Positions 22,701-34,932 of a stretch of 64,000 nt of DNA are shown here, piece after piece (the first letter of the stretch is position 1; each line of letters opens with the position of its first letter). The notes beneath the pieces are model-generated. The model made no database searches, was not told the DNA's origin, and saw nothing but the letters and a program-made list of their open reading frames with translations. The stretch is from Ecdyonurus torrentis. Taxonomy: Eukaryota > Arthropoda > Insecta > Ephemeroptera > Heptageniidae. The stretch covers positions 3,868,289 to 3,932,288 of the forward strand of contig OX439137.1 in NCBI GenBank assembly GCA_949318235.1, given 5' to 3'. Position numbers and translations under genes: made by a program.

Positions 22701-25700
22701 AGAAACATTAACATGTACTTGAAATTTTAGCATCCGTGTTGAAGCATGTGGAAAAAACTCTTTTTCATCATTTAATTTGTAATCAAAAATTTGATATTAG
22801 TACAATAAAATTCTATATACGCAAGGGGAGGGTGCGGGGGGCGGATCCCCCTGTAATTTTCTTTTAGTAATTATTTATGTAAAATAACGTGATTTTGCAT
22901 GACTTATTATATGTTTATAAATATCTATTTATCTACACTACATGTTTCATAATTTTCTTTTATTATTATGTATAATGCTTTATACAGGGTGTTTATAAAC
23001 AAAAGGCCTAAAGGCCTGATTTTAAACGTCAGTTCAAATATGAAAACTTAAAATAGCAAAAACGTTTTTATATATCAAATTATAGCCTTGTTTGTATGGC
23101 AATTTTAAAACTTTTTTTTAGGATTGTAATCCGTAACTTTTTTCTGGAAATACAGTGAAAACTTTGTTGTTTTAACTATCCGTTATATATAGTAACATTC
23201 TTTAGAGTCTATTGGCTTCAACATGTTCTGGGATAAAAAGGAGGGACTGGGGAGAATGTTATCAGGGAGTTGTGTATCAATATTAGCGAACATAGGTAAA
23301 TTTGCGACTAAATCTCTCTAATTTTACATTGAATTTTTTCCGTCATTTACTGACTATTGTAGAGATTTGAATTTTCATATCAGCTTTAGCAATATATATA
23401 TATATATATAATATATATAATATATAATTTAACTAAGGTGCCCTATATTAAAAACTTTTACAATTCATTGTAAGGAAAGTATTTTTTTTTCTTTTTAATT
23501 GCATATTTCTCCTTAAAGTTCACGTGGACGTTAGCATTCATGTATATTTCTTATTCTGAATTTTATGAAACATGTGCATAGGATTTTTTTTAAATTAATT
23601 AAACCGTACACCTTAGAAAAAAAAAAGAAAAAAAAAGTGTTTACTAAAGCTGGTATATAAATTTAAATCCCTTTAAAAATAGTTAGTTAAAAAGTAAAAA
23701 AAAAAAAAAAAAAAATGTCACATTAGGGTAAATTGGTCGCAAGTCTAGCAATGTTTAACGCTGATTTTGTTACACAACCCCCTGATACCATTCTCCCCCA
23801 CCCCCTTATTTACCCCAGAACATGTTCAGTGATAGGGTATATGTGTACCTTATTGAAGCCAATAGACTCCAAATAATGTCTCTAACTCTAACAGATAGTT
23901 AAAACAACATAGTTTTCACCGTATTTCAATTTCCAGAAAAAAAAAATCTCCCAAAAAGAAAAAGGAAACTTTTTATGTTTTCACACGGTGCAAAAAACAA
24001 CAACAACAAATTAATGGATTTCCATTCTGGAAAAAGTGTTAAAATTGCCATAAACAAGGCTACAATTTGATATATCAAAAGTTTTTGCTACTTCAAGGTT
24101 TAATATTTCAACTGACGTTTAAAATCGGGTCTTTTTTTATAAACACGTACCTTGTATTTTATATATCTTTTATACAGTATTTTGGATTCAAAATACAATT
24201 AAACACCATTATCCGTTAATTTTTTTTAGGAATTTAGATACTACTACTACACACATCACACTGCGTATTATAATAATTCATTAGATTAAAAAAAAAAATG
24301 TCTTCACTATACAACTAAATTTTGTAATAAAAAAAGGTTTTTATATGCTTTTACATGCATGTAAATTTTTGCGAGACTTTCAAAGTTACTTCGCTATAAT
24401 GAAATTGCGGTATGTATGTATACACGAGTTAGCTATATCGAGGTTTTCTCTGTATTTATTTTATAAATATATTAGCTATATGCTTTGTAGCACGGACAAA
24501 AATAATCCGGTAAAAATTATGCTAGCTCATGTTTTCAGCACAATTTGTTCAATACAACATAATTTATGCTATACTACATGATAATTAATAACTATATGTT
24601 ACCTATTATAATGTTGTGCAGCATAATTATTTATGTTGTTCTAATTTAGCATAATATAGGGTAACATAAATGTAGCATAAATTACGTAAGTTATTATTTT
24701 GTGGGAGAAAACTATATGTAAAAAACGCAATATACCTCCTTAAGTTATGAACACTATATGCAGCAGACACGATATATCTACAGTACGTATCGGAACCAAA
24801 TGGAGATAAATTAGCAAAACTGGTGTTCATTCTATTTTTTTTTCCGAGAAAAAAACTCTAATAACATGGGTGGCATAGGAAAATAACTCGTTTTGCCAGA
24901 TTAAAAACACTATATATTATGCAATATTTTTGATAACATATTGATGTTATTAATATGTTGAATTAGTATCTCAAGTATGTGCGAAAAATAGCAATGAAAA
25001 AAATTAACTGATTTCCCGAAGGAAATAGCCAAAAATGAAGTTTGTCCTATGCTGAGCAATGTTATTCACTACTCCATGCCCAGTATGGCCTCCAAGCGCA
25101 TTAAATATGACGTCATCTGCATACACCCTATAGGATGTACTGTATATATGCGCATGATATTATTTGATGCGTTTGGATACCATACTGGAGTTTGTTCTAT
25201 TGCTCAGTAAGAAAAAAATGCGTTTTTTTTTTTTTTTTTTTTTTTTTTTTTGGCTATTTTTGTTAAAAAGATCTGTTAATTTTTTGTTATTGTTATTTTT
25301 CTCACATATACTTGAGATACTAATTCAACGTATTAACAATATCAATGCTATTTAAAATATTGCTAAGTATTTTTAAATTGGCAAATTAAGGAATTTTCCA
25401 ATGCGGTCCATGTAACCGAGTGATCTAACATGGCGTCGACTTTACGATGAATGCATACACCCTATATATAGCACGGAACCTAAGCATATTATTTTGATAT
25501 ATTATAGCGCTTTCATACGTATATATGTAAAATAAAATGTGATTGTGCTGTATAAATTTTTCTTTCTGAACAAAAAATTAAGAATTAAGAACACGTACAT
25601 TATTTTATTATTTTTTTTTTTGTATATTATATAATTTATATTGTATTTTTATGTGTCGAAAGGAAAGGATATTTTTAGCTATAGCTGCCTATAAACACGA

Positions 25701-26880
25701 TGATTGTGGTAATATTTTTTGCCATTTAAATCCAGCGTGCTGTGTTTTTCTCAGCAAACTGTTTGAATGGCTAAATGTAATATATTACATATATATATAA
25801 TATCTCAATTCGGGTGTTTAATTAAACGGTGCTAAAATTTCAGGTTTCTGCTTCAATATTAATTTGTTTTAAATGTATATTATGATTATCGTGCTAAATT
25901 AGTCTAAAAATCTTGTACTTCACAAAAATATCAGTCAAAAAATAATGAAACATATGTGACACATATTATACAAAATATCAGCTTTGAGAATACGAGTATT
26001 ATATTAAAAAAGTAACGCGCTCAAATAGCATTGCCTAATTTTATACGGCATTTTGAATGAGCGTCATATGCTCGAGCGCGTACCACGATTGCAGCAGCAT
26101 GAATCTTTCTTTCATGGGACTATTATATCACTTTAAAAATAAAACGGAATGCAGAAAAAATACCGGAGCTCAAATACTGAAAAGAAAAATTTAAAAAATA
26201 GGTAAAAAAAAAAAAAAAAGAAAAGAAAGATAAAAACAAGAAAAATAATCTTTTGGCCAAATTATTATTATTTTTTTTTTGTAAGTATTTGTTTCCAAAA
26301 TTTACACAAAAAATAATAATGTTTTTCAAGTCTCTTTATTGATTAATTGTTACTTTCATTTTTGTTTTCTTTTTTCGCTGCTTCTGTTTTTAGTATTTAG
26401 AAGAATATTTTTTATCATTGCAATTAATGTCAAGTGTATCACAATTTTGGGTAAGAAATGATTTAGTAAAATCATAACTGTATAATTAATGGAATGCTTA
26501 TAAAAATTCTGCGCCTTATATGACTCCTGCCAAATCAACGTTGATATTTTACGATATGTTAAAATAATAATAGCTATTAATTATTTAAGCTCTGCATTTA
26601 GCTTATCTGTTCTGTATTTTGTTTTGCCCCGATTTAATTTAATATAATGCCATGAAAGGAAAGCTTAACGCTGTTGCAATCACACGGTGCAGCGCTCGCG
26701 CATAAATGACACTACATTGAAATGCCGTATAAAATCAGTCAATTCTCAAAGCTGATATTTTGAAGAATGTGTGCCACACATTATTTTAGTTGTATTATTA
26801 AGTTTATTATTAATTTTAAAAATGACAACAGCAAATTGAGTGTTTAAAAAAAAAAAAACTTAAATTATCGTGCGTGCATG

Positions 26881-26911
<31 letters not shown>

Positions 26912-28808
26912 GCAAAATATTTTAAAAAATGTTCAAAAAACAACAAAAATGTTGAAACCCCTTAAAAATGGTAAAAATACAAAAAAGTTGGTAATTGGTG
27001 CAATAAAATGGGTCTCAAACGACTTTAAATTACTCAATTCGCGCTCATTTTCGGTTAAAAGTGACATCATTATGACAGAAAAAATTTGGTGAAACACAAA
27101 ATCCGGTCTCTAGTTATCACTGTTATCAGCTTTCACTATATCAGATAGGGTTAGTATTTAGAGTTGCATAAGTGTAATTTTATTTAAAAATAAATTTAAA
27201 TGAATGAATCAAATAATAACTTTACAAATTTTATGTTTATATGAATTAAAAAATTAAACAAAGAATATAAAATATTTATAATTAATAATTATAAAAATTA
27301 ATGAACAATCATAAAAATAAATCAAATTAAATCCTGACAATATAACACCACCCATTATTACATTTGCAGTGCTGAAGGCGTTCGTGCCAAAAAGCATTTG
27401 GTCAAGTTTGTTTACTTTTTTTTTCATTGTTGGTTGCTAGGCAAATATCCCCAAAATTCAAGAGCTTCAATTTTTACTTTAAAACCAAGTTAGAGGCATG
27501 AAATTTTTTTTACTAATGCAGCTAAACAATATCAATGTGCTGTAAAAATTTCATTTTGCTGCTACACTTTGTTCCGATTTTATGCGAAGTCAAAGTGGCG
27601 ATTTTTCCCATTACTTACGCTCGATTTTTAGGGCCAGTAACCCCAACAATGCATGCGCGTATACTCCCCCTTCTAGGACTCTACTGGCGACGAGCTGATT
27701 TCATTGTACTGGCTACTTAAGCTGCAAACTTGTATAATACAAATCAATATTGATTGATGTTAGCAGCTTCAGTAGCCAGTTCAATGTAATCAGCTTGTCA
27801 CCAGGATTACATTGAACTGGCTACTGAAGCTGCTAACTTGTATACAAATCAATATTGATTGATATTAGCAGCTTCAGTAGCCAGTTCAATGAAATTAGCT
27901 ATATTTTATAGTAATTATCTATTTTTTTATTGACAACTCACGTTAAACTTTTGGTCCAGCTCTGTATGCTCTCTTTTCACACATTCATCTGGTTTGTTTT
28001 CAGACTCTGGCTCTCTCGTATCTGAGTCCTTTAGCTGCCTGTCATTTTTTGTCTCCTGAAAGAAATATTAAGTATTTAGAATAATGTAAACATACATTGC
28101 TTAGTATAGGACAAATTAGATTTTTAACTATTTTTTTAAGGGAAATAGGCCAAACATTTATACTGATGTATGATATATTTTTCTCACATACTGTACTTGA
28201 AATTCAACCTATTAACAACATCAAATTGAACTGGCAAAAATAATTCATATCTCCCTATGTGGTCTATGTAATTTAGTGATTCAACATAGCAGCACTTTTA
28301 TCATGACACAATTTAATTTTTTTTTTTTTTAAGTATATAATAGTCAACGACAATGAAATTTTTATCAGTGATCATTGTGCTATTAAACCTCCTGAAATCA
28401 CAATCTTAAAATTTTACTTATTAACACGCTGTAATCAACATCTGTTTAGTGACTTTAGAACCTACGTCACAGCTACAACTTGCTCTCATGATATAGCTTG
28501 ATGTTTAGTGACTTAGAACCTACGTCACAACTACAACTTGCTCTCACGATAGCTTGATGTTTAGTGACTTAGAACCTACGTCACAGCTACAACTTGCTCT
28601 CACACGCTAGCTTGATATGTTTAGTGACTTAGAACCTATACATCACAGCTATATATGCATACAACTTGCCGTAGGTTGCTTATTGTTTTAATTACAGTAC
28701 CTCTTTCTCGCTAGACAGTAGAGACTGATGGGTTTTCTTCTTTTTTGCTTTTCTTGCATTTTTTCTGCTCATTATAAGTGCAGCTTTATTTGGTTCTCTC
28801 TTAGACAT
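16831..28808 (-). CDS. PARP-family (ADP-ribosyltransferase-like) protein, ten coding exons
   Basis: Coding exons on the - strand: 28808-28701, 28055-27942, 21574-21404, 20623-20464, 20086-19809, 19110-18964, 18665-18561, 18291-18121, 17879-17743 and 17053-16831 (stop). All junctions are GT-AG and phase-consistent, giving about 537 codons. Residues 1-75 are charged with a basic cluster (RKAKKKK), a possible nuclear signal. About 95-300 match the PARP catalytic fold: [17 protein letters not shown] corresponds to the family's IQN..LW..Y...K block; MGFHAS (His about 165) to the LFHGT motif; [12 protein letters not shown] to the core strand; and [18 protein letters not shown] to the C-terminal strand. 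The tail to 537 is Ser/Thr-rich (about 365-400) and of unknown role. The usual Tyr and Glu of the H-Y-E triad are not seen, so activity is doubtful. Exon 21574-21404 holds two compensating frame disruptions (see findings). The family call is firm; the subfamily and catalytic activity are not. Confidence 0.82.
17136..17698. repeat. Palindromic MITE in a PARP intron
   Basis: Long imperfect inverted repeat. Outer ends are AAGTTAACCCCT and its complement, and inner arms contain GTGACGTCATTTGTTTACAT and CGACTGTGACG. It lies wholly in the intron between the last two exons and has no coding potential. Confidence 0.7.
19185..19410. repeat. Double palindromic MITE in a PARP intron
   Basis: Two adjacent copies of the palindrome family described at 6150-6290, joined by TACAAATCAATATTGATTGA. 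Confidence 0.7.
19675..19770. repeat. AT dinucleotide microsatellite
   Basis: Uninterrupted AT repeat of about 75 bp followed by shorter ATATAT runs, within an intron. Confidence 0.9.
20140..20400 (-). repeat. Minisatellite, inverted relative to 5777-6150
   Basis: Two units of the about 125-bp minisatellite (CTGAGGTCACAAATATTTAA to GTGAGAAAACTACTGC), located just downstream (in the transcript sense) of PARP exon 20623-20464. Confidence 0.7.
20810..21200. repeat. ACACCCTATA-family MITE with a nested palindrome
   Basis: Typical inner blocks (GGAGGCCATACTGGAGTAG, GCTCAGCATAGGACAAAC, ATCGACTTT). A separate palindrome of about 105 bp with arms AATGCTGTTCGTAAACCCTG is inserted at about 20983-21095. 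A relative of that small palindrome lies at about 36878-36985. Confidence 0.7.
21636..22030. repeat. Palindromic MITE of about 390 bp
   Basis: Full-length inverted repeat. The outer end is CTTGTCAACTTACTTTTT and the inner arms contain ATCTGACGTCACAATGTAC. A good copy lies at 63298-63686 and a decayed one at about 38222-38560. Confidence 0.75.
22985..24160. repeat. 1.2-kb foldback (inverted repeat)
   Basis: Arms of several hundred bases. The left has ACAGGGTGTTTATAAACA, GATATATCAAATTA-like sequence and CAACATGTTCTGGG; the right has the complements in reverse order, ending near ATAAACACGTACCTTG. The arms are diverged and interrupted by simple repeats. It is nested within the 5.6-kb TIR element. 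Confidence 0.65.
24865..25470. repeat. Two ACACCCTATA-family MITEs in opposite orientation
   Basis: The first copy ends near GCATACACCCTATAGG (about 25135). The second follows at once and ends near GCATACACCCTATATA (about 25465). The second contains a T homopolymer of about 30 bases. Confidence 0.65.
25471..27340. other. AT-rich interior of the 5.6-kb TIR element, no gene seen
   Basis: Many A/T homopolymers and no coding exon with recognisable similarity or splice logic. The motif AAATCCGGTCTCT near 27100 matches a repeat end near 660. Confidence 0.4.
28444..28680 (+). repeat. Tandem repeat, about 58-bp unit, four copies
   Basis: Units run from GTTTAGTGACTTAGAACCTA through CGTCACAGCTACAACTTGCT to TAGCTTGAT. 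It lies in PARP intron 1 of the coding region, directly downstream of the first coding exon. Confidence 0.75.
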
Positions 28809-28924
28809 TTTTTATCAGCAGTTCTTTCGTTGTATCAGGTTCCACTCTTCTTCTTTTTGTAAAATTTCACCAGTGCAGGACACGATATGTACAGTACAGC
28901 TAGGTGAGCACGCGCTGCAGACAC

Positions 28925-29400
28925 CTGGAAAATATATATGCTTGAGAATATATACATTCAGGGTTAAATAATATCTGTATATGTACATAAATTTGACTCA
29001 GAATCTGCATTATTTACTATGAGTTATTTATAAATTTAATACAGTTAAAACTATAAAATAATAATATTAAAATAGTTTGTACTTACTTTTTCATACACAA
29101 TTCGCACACAATTTGAACAAATATATGCGTTGTTTATAATTTTTGAATCAATAACAATGAATAACAACCAACAATGAGAGCAGAGAAGAGAAGAGACAAT
29201 AGACCTGCCAGTGTGCCAGAGCAGTGCTAAAGCAAACTGTATTCTTGCTGTCGCTAGACAAGCAAGCGCGACCCATAAGAAGAAATACGGCTCTGTGATT
29301 GGTTGTTGTGCGGCTCTGTGATTGGTTGATAAGCATTGTTGACAGCCAATCAAATTAAAAAGGTTTTTCCGCGCATGCGCACAAAGTAAAGAATTATTTT
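28925..29400 (-). promoter_or_regulatory. Candidate PARP gene promoter and 5' untranslated exon
   Basis: On the - strand a donor (AAAAAGTAAGT at about 29090-29080) and an acceptor (TTTTCCAG at about 28930) define an intron just upstream of the exon carrying the start codon. Further upstream, at about 29275-29385, are two GTGATTGGTTG blocks (inverted CCAAT boxes), one AGCCAATCA, and a GCGCATGCGCA motif of NRF1 type in an otherwise AT-rich setting. The cluster points to a TATA-less promoter. Confidence 0.55.
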
Positions 29401-30336
29401 CAAAAAACTTTGTTTGAAAAATATACTACACTAAAAAATGTATTATTATTATTATATAAAATATATTTACAGTAAGATATTAATACCAAATATGTTGCAG
29501 AGCAACATAATACAAGATAATATAGCGATCCCTCCTACCTCCATAATCATACATCAATTTATTTACTATTTTTAATTTATTCAGTAACAGCGTAGGAATC
29601 TCTACCATAATACAAATATGCAATGCTTCGATCAGTACAGAGAAATGACAGATGCAGCAGACAGTCAACCCTACCTTAGTAGTGGCATTGTCTTGAGAGA
29701 GAGAGAGAGAGAGAAATAGCAGTGAGTGAGCTAAGAGAAAAAATCCTACCAGCAAACAGATACTGTCATGAAACGATGAAGAATTAGGCTTTAAATATTA
29801 ACACAGAACTCCCTATAGCTGTAACATAAAGCCACAATAATGAAAAAATAAAATAAAGTTCCACCTAAAAGCACTATTTCAATAATCTCAACTTAAAATA
29901 GGTAAATATAAAGGAAAATTATTGTAACTTGACACCTCCATGGCACAATTAATTTAGGTTATTTGTAATTACATATCTTAACGAATACATGAAAAAAAAA
30001 AAGTAAAAACAATTTGCACATTTTTTCCCTATTATTTTCATTGTAATTATTATTTTTTTTTTTTTTAATACAAGATCTTAACAATTTATGCAGCAACTCG
30101 GAAGATACATTTTTTTTTTATAATAAAAACACTATGGAGAAACACAGAAAAAAAGCACTTGATACATAAAAAAGAAATCATATTTTTTATCATTTCGTTA
30201 ATAATGAAAGCTTGTTTTTGAAAAATAACATTAATAAAAATATCATTTATTATTAAAACCCTAGTAGTTGTATACATTATTATAACAATAATGAGAAAAT
30301 AAAGCCAAGACAAATTTCTCCATGCAAACTTGCAGA
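29401..30336. other. Intergenic AT-rich spacer between the TIF1-like and PARP genes
   Basis: Contains a short GA microsatellite (about 29696-29716) and A/T runs. No gene is recognised. Confidence 0.5.
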
Positions 30337-31948
30337 TCATGTTGTTGTGAGCTTGCTTTGCCGCAGGACCTTTCTTTTGTTTCTCAGCCTCAACTCCTGC
30401 AATTCCACTCTGTCGATGTAATTAAGATGTGAGATGTCAGCCAAAGTTTCTTCCTGGCGACCCTCCTCCGTCTCTGCTGTGTTCGCTGTCAATTAAATCA
30501 ATTAATTAATATTATAATTTATTATTATTATTATTGAAATATTATGCTGAAGTTGGTTTTCTTGGCCATACTATTAAAGCTTGAGGACTTATTGTTATAA
30601 TAAGGTTTTACTAGAATACAAAAAATTAAGAACTATTTTCAAAAAAAGTGACAATTGTAGCTATATATTTATTTTATTTTTGACGAGTTTAAAAAAAATG
30701 GAAAAAAAATTCCATTGATGCTTGGCGCAAAAAAAAAAAAAAAAAAAAAAAAAAATGATAATATTAAATTTTATGTTGAAAAACAGTATTTGAAAGTTAA
30801 AGTGGATAAATCAAATAATATGCATTTTGTGACAGAGGGTATTAATATGAACTACATTTTTTAACTGTCACCACCTTCTAATTAAATTTTCTATAAATGT
30901 CTTCTTCAAATATCATATGTATTTTTTCTATTTATAGCAAAAATTAATTATTGACAAAAATTAATATCATGTATAATAGGCCATTTGAACAAGTTTTTTT
31001 TTTTTTTTTTTCATGTTACTGACACTTTTTAATTTTCATTATAAAAAATAGCTTAAAATTTCAGTGCCACGCCCCCTTTTTTAAAAATTTTCACCTGCGG
31101 CGCGCATCCGCCCCTCCACCCCGGCACTGTCGCCCTTTCGGGGGGCCCATTCAGACACTTCCCCCTGGTCAAAATTTTGAAGTTACGCCACTGGTTTCTA
31201 TTATATGTTGACTTACAGGATAACTAGACGAGTGATCTCCTGTACAACTTGCTGCCTCTTTTCATTGATTGCTGCCTGACGTTTGTCTATCACTTTCACG
31301 GCACTCTCCAGCAGACCTCGCTTGTACCTATAATAACAATGCAATAAACAACTTCATCAAATAATTAAGGAAAAAAGTAGCTTGGATATTGACAATTGTT
31401 TGATAATAAAAACAATATTGTACAGAATATTAAATTATGATTTTTGTTGTTTTTGTAAAATGTGCCCAATTTTTTGTTTTTCCTTTTAAATAGGCTATAT
31501 TTTATTATTTAGATTTTAATCAATTAATTTCTTATTTATAATTATTTAAAGAAGAAAGGAAGAAATAATAATACCTAACAATAACAAAATAAACAAAAAT
31601 TGAACTAAAATAATACCAATAACCATGATGGTAGATTAATTTACAGAAATGTCAGTGGTTAATTCCACTGAAAACTTTAAACTTCATTCTGATCAAATTG
31701 CAGCATACATACTGGGCACATCAGTATCCAGTATTAAATGTAAATAGTTAATAGACATACAGTCCTGCATTGTTGAATACAGAATGAAGTATTACTTACG
31801 TGACTTCATTGAGCAAGGTAGTTAGACTTTGCCGAGCATCGCTTGCTATCTCGTTGACAAACTTGTATTTATGCTCCCTGTGTTCCGTCAACTGACAATC
31901 TCTGCATGTCAGTCTGTCACATTTCTCACAAAACAAGGAGAGCAGCTC
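30337..31948 (-). CDS. TIF1/TRIM24-33-like B-box2 and coiled-coil fragment
   Basis: Exon 31948-31800 encodes a B-box type 2 zinc finger: LLSLFCEKCDRLTCRDCQL, then EHREHKYKF. Spacing is C-x2-C-x7-C-x2-C, then the His pair. The LFCE.CD.LTCRDCQL signature is characteristic of the TIF1 subfamily (chromatin-associated E3 ligases/co-regulators). Exon 31327-31217 joins in phase and continues the coiled coil (VKVIDKRQAAINEKRQQVVQ). A third exon, 30485-30337, has an open frame rich in charged heptad-like residues and a TGA stop. However, the strong donor at 31217 does not lead into that frame: it gives a stop after 16 codons. A further exon, a weaker donor or an alternative end may be involved. No RING, PHD or bromodomain is visible. 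The start of the 31948 exon is uncertain because its acceptor is weak. Confidence 0.68.
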
Positions 31949-32345
31949 TTGTACATAAAATCATGTTATCCTTTAAATAATAATAATGTTTACTGGTTTG
32001 TAAGTGCAATCGTAAGTGTAATCGCTAGAAAATAATTGTCACAACAGTTAGGTGTGTCTACTGCTGCATTTCTCCGCCTTCTTACATCACTCGTATGTGT
32101 GAGCACCAAAATATTTATGCTTGCTTGCTTGACCAGCCGACTGGTGCATCTCTCTAATGTAAGTAGATAACCTATGTAATCCAGAGAGGATTCCCGCTGA
32201 AAAGTACTGGTCAGCTGGAGACGTGTATTGCGGGTCAAAATTACATTGATCAAATGGGCAACAAAATATAGCTTTCAGGATAAAATAAAATTAAAGGCAA
32301 CAGAAAATTGAATAACGATATTCTCTTTGGATTACCTATCTATAG

Positions 32346-32355
32346 AAATACCTTA

Positions 32356-32404
<49 letters not shown>

Positions 32405-33260
32405 GAGTGTGTCTGTTTACTCTAAAAAACGGAAAGGAAGTGCTGGAAAAGGAAACCATGTGTGCTTCTGTATAGGGTGGTTTCATTCATGTTAAAGTCG
32501 AGGTCATAAGTGAGTACTAAATAACATTAGACTGGTATAGGAAAATGGCACATTTTGCCAGTTTAAAAATACTTCCCAATTTTTTTGAGAGCATTGATGC
32601 TGTTAAAAAATTGAATTAGTACCTCAAGTATGCAAGAAAAATAATAATGACCAAAAAATAGCTAATTTTCCAAAGAAAATAGCCAAAAACTACGTTTGTC
32701 CTTTGCTGAGCAATGTTATTCATTGCTCAAGATGAGCATCAAAAAGCACTTAAAATGACGTCATGCGCACACACCCTATACTCAAAATGCGGAAAAGGAA
32801 GTGGCCGGAAGAGGAAACCACGTGACAGTAAAAGTGGGAGAAAACTTCGTGCCAGCAGCAAGCTAACCTTGAACTACCTTCCACCTTTACCATCACGTGG
32901 TTTTCTCTTCCGGCCACTTCCTTTTCCGCATTTTGAGTAAACAGAAGCACACCATGTGACGGTTAAAGTGGGAGAAAACTTGATGCCAGCAGCAAGCTAA
33001 CCTTGAGCTACCTGGATCTACTTCCCACTTTTACCATCACGTGGTATCCTCTTCCGGCTACTTCCTTTTCCGCAATTTGAGTAAACAGAAGCTGTCACTG
33101 TCTCACTTCCTGTGTGAGTATCATGCAAAACCAAACTAGACGGCAAACTATCACCTTCATTTCTCTCTCTCTCTCTCATTTTATTATTACCTACTGTTTA
33201 TTTATGTTGAAATTGATTATATATTTTATGGTTGTCAAATTTTAGTAATTGTGTTTTCTT

Positions 33261-33310
<50 letters not shown>

Positions 33311-33341
33311 CCTGTCTTGAAAAAAATATCATGCAATGACA

Positions 33342-33382
<41 letters not shown>

Positions 33383-33558
33383 AAAGGTGTGCGCTAGCGT
33401 GCACCAGACGGCTGGTCAAGCAGGCAAGCAAATTTTGGTGCTCACATAGTATAATACTGTATACCATAATCATATAGGAAGGCGGAGAAATACAGCAGTA
33501 GACACACCTAACTGTTGTTGTGACAATTATTTTCTAGCGATTTCTAGCGTCTGGTGCA

Positions 33559-33599
<41 letters not shown>

Positions 33600-33879
33600 C
33601 TTTCTTTAAGAACCAAACTATTAAACCTGCCTGCTAGACCTGCCGTGTGTTGTTCTCTCTCTAATTTCTCGTTCAAACAAAATATTTATTATAATATGCT
33701 TCCTCTAAACTTGTTTGCTTTTTCTCCAGAAAAAATACAATAGTAAGCGATATCATAGATCATAGATCATAGATAATCGGACAAGCAGGCAAGCGTATTA
33801 TTTATTCTGAGAGTGAGAGAGAGACGTGGTGCGTGCTCCAGACGGCTGGTCGGCAGCAAGCAAGCATGATACTCTGATT

Positions 33880-33923
<44 letters not shown>

Positions 33924-34323
33924 GTGCATAGTCAAGGAGTTGTGCTTATATTTATGTCGTTGACCACTGCAATGACAACTAGCCTGAGAAGGCGGAGAAT
34001 GCAGAAGTAGACACACCTTGCTATTGTAATTTTGTGGAGCTATATTTCCTTTGTTAACATTTTATCTGCTCCCTACTGTACAGTATGGAGCTCAATAAAT
34101 GTTAAAGAGATACTATTGGTCCACGAAATTACAATAGCAAAGTATATCTGCTGCAACAGTTCTCCGCCTTCTAAAGGCTGGTTGTCATTGCAGTGGCCAA
34201 CGACATGAATATAAGCACACCTCCTTGAGTAGGCACGGTACACACCTTCTCTCTCTCTCTCTCTCTCTCAGAATCAGAGTATGGTGCTTGCTTGCCCGCC
34301 GTCCACCCGTCTGGTGCACAACA

Positions 34324-34378
<55 letters not shown>

Positions 34379-34650
34379 GAACTAAAATAATATACTGCTT
34401 GCCTGCTTGACCAAACAATTAAAAGACATTTTCTATAAACATGTTTGTTTTTGCATGTGATTTTGTTCTTTTCACAGGATGTAAAATATCATAGAGAAAG
34501 AGAAGGTGTGCACCGTGCATAGTCAAGGAGGTGTGCTTATATTTATGTCATTGGCCACTGCAATGACAGACAGCCTGAGAAGGCGGAGAACTGCTGCAGC
34601 AGACACACTTTTCTATTGTAATTTTGTGGACTAATAGTATCTCTTTAACA
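32346..34650. repeat. CT/GA microsatellites embedded in palindromic repeats
   Basis: CT or GA tracts of roughly 20-55 bp at about 32357-32403, 33264-33307, 33344-33380, 33560-33597, 33881-33919, 34246-34269 and 34325-34377. They lie between inverted arms with shared motifs such as GGCGGAGAA, AGACACACC, GTAATTTTGTGGA and GGCCACTGCAATGACA. The clearest palindrome spans about 34106-34645. The long Leu-Ser and Arg-Glu ORFs here are translations of the microsatellites. Confidence 0.75.
32476..32781. repeat. ACACCCTATA-family MITE
   Basis: Begins GTTTCATTCATGTTAAAGTC and ends GCGCACACACCCTATA, with the family's inner blocks in order. Confidence 0.7.
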
Positions 34651-34885
34651 TTTATTGTGCTTCCTACTGTACCGTAAATATGTATATACATACTTTTCTA
34701 TGCATGTACCGACATGAATTGAATAACCTGCAATTTTAGTAATGCTTTTCAGTCTATATGTAGTTGTGCAGGTTTTTCATTTCCTTATGCGGTACATCAT
34801 ACTTAAATGTACATACATAATTTGTGAAAGCTCCGAATACACATAAATATACAAACACTGTAAAACAAGTAAAATAAGAAATTAC

Positions 34886-34932
34886 CTAAACGTTTCGAAA
34901 AATGCGATATAAATATACGACGTCCTTTTCAT
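34886..34932 (-). CDS. Candidate first coding exon of a - strand gene
   Basis: On the - strand an ATG in good context (CAAACATGAAAAGG) opens 15 codons and ends at a plausible donor (TTTAG followed by GTAATTTC). It lies upstream of the TIF1-like exons, but its phase does not fit the 31948 exon directly, so at least one further exon would be needed. No family match; tentative. Confidence 0.22.

Larger units (their letters stand above)
22061..27683. mobile_element. 5.6-kb hAT-like TIR element without visible transposase
   Basis: Terminal inverted repeats TAGAGTCCTAGAAGGGGG and complement are flanked by a perfect 8-bp duplication, CTGGCGAC (22053-22060 and 27684-27691). It sits inside a palindromic MITE of the 6150 family, which it splits. 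An 8-bp duplication and TAGAG termini fit the hAT superfamily. No transposase-like ORF is seen. The interior holds other repeats (a foldback at about 22985-24160 and two MITEs at 24865-25470). A 701-bp relative with similar ends occurs at 46591-47291 and 53517-54217. The whole element lies in the PARP intron between 27942 and 21574. Confidence 0.72.

Noticed and set aside
33198..34418. Leu-Ser and Arg-Glu repeat ORFs
   Set aside because: Pure translations of CT/GA microsatellites with no supporting splice or codon evidence.
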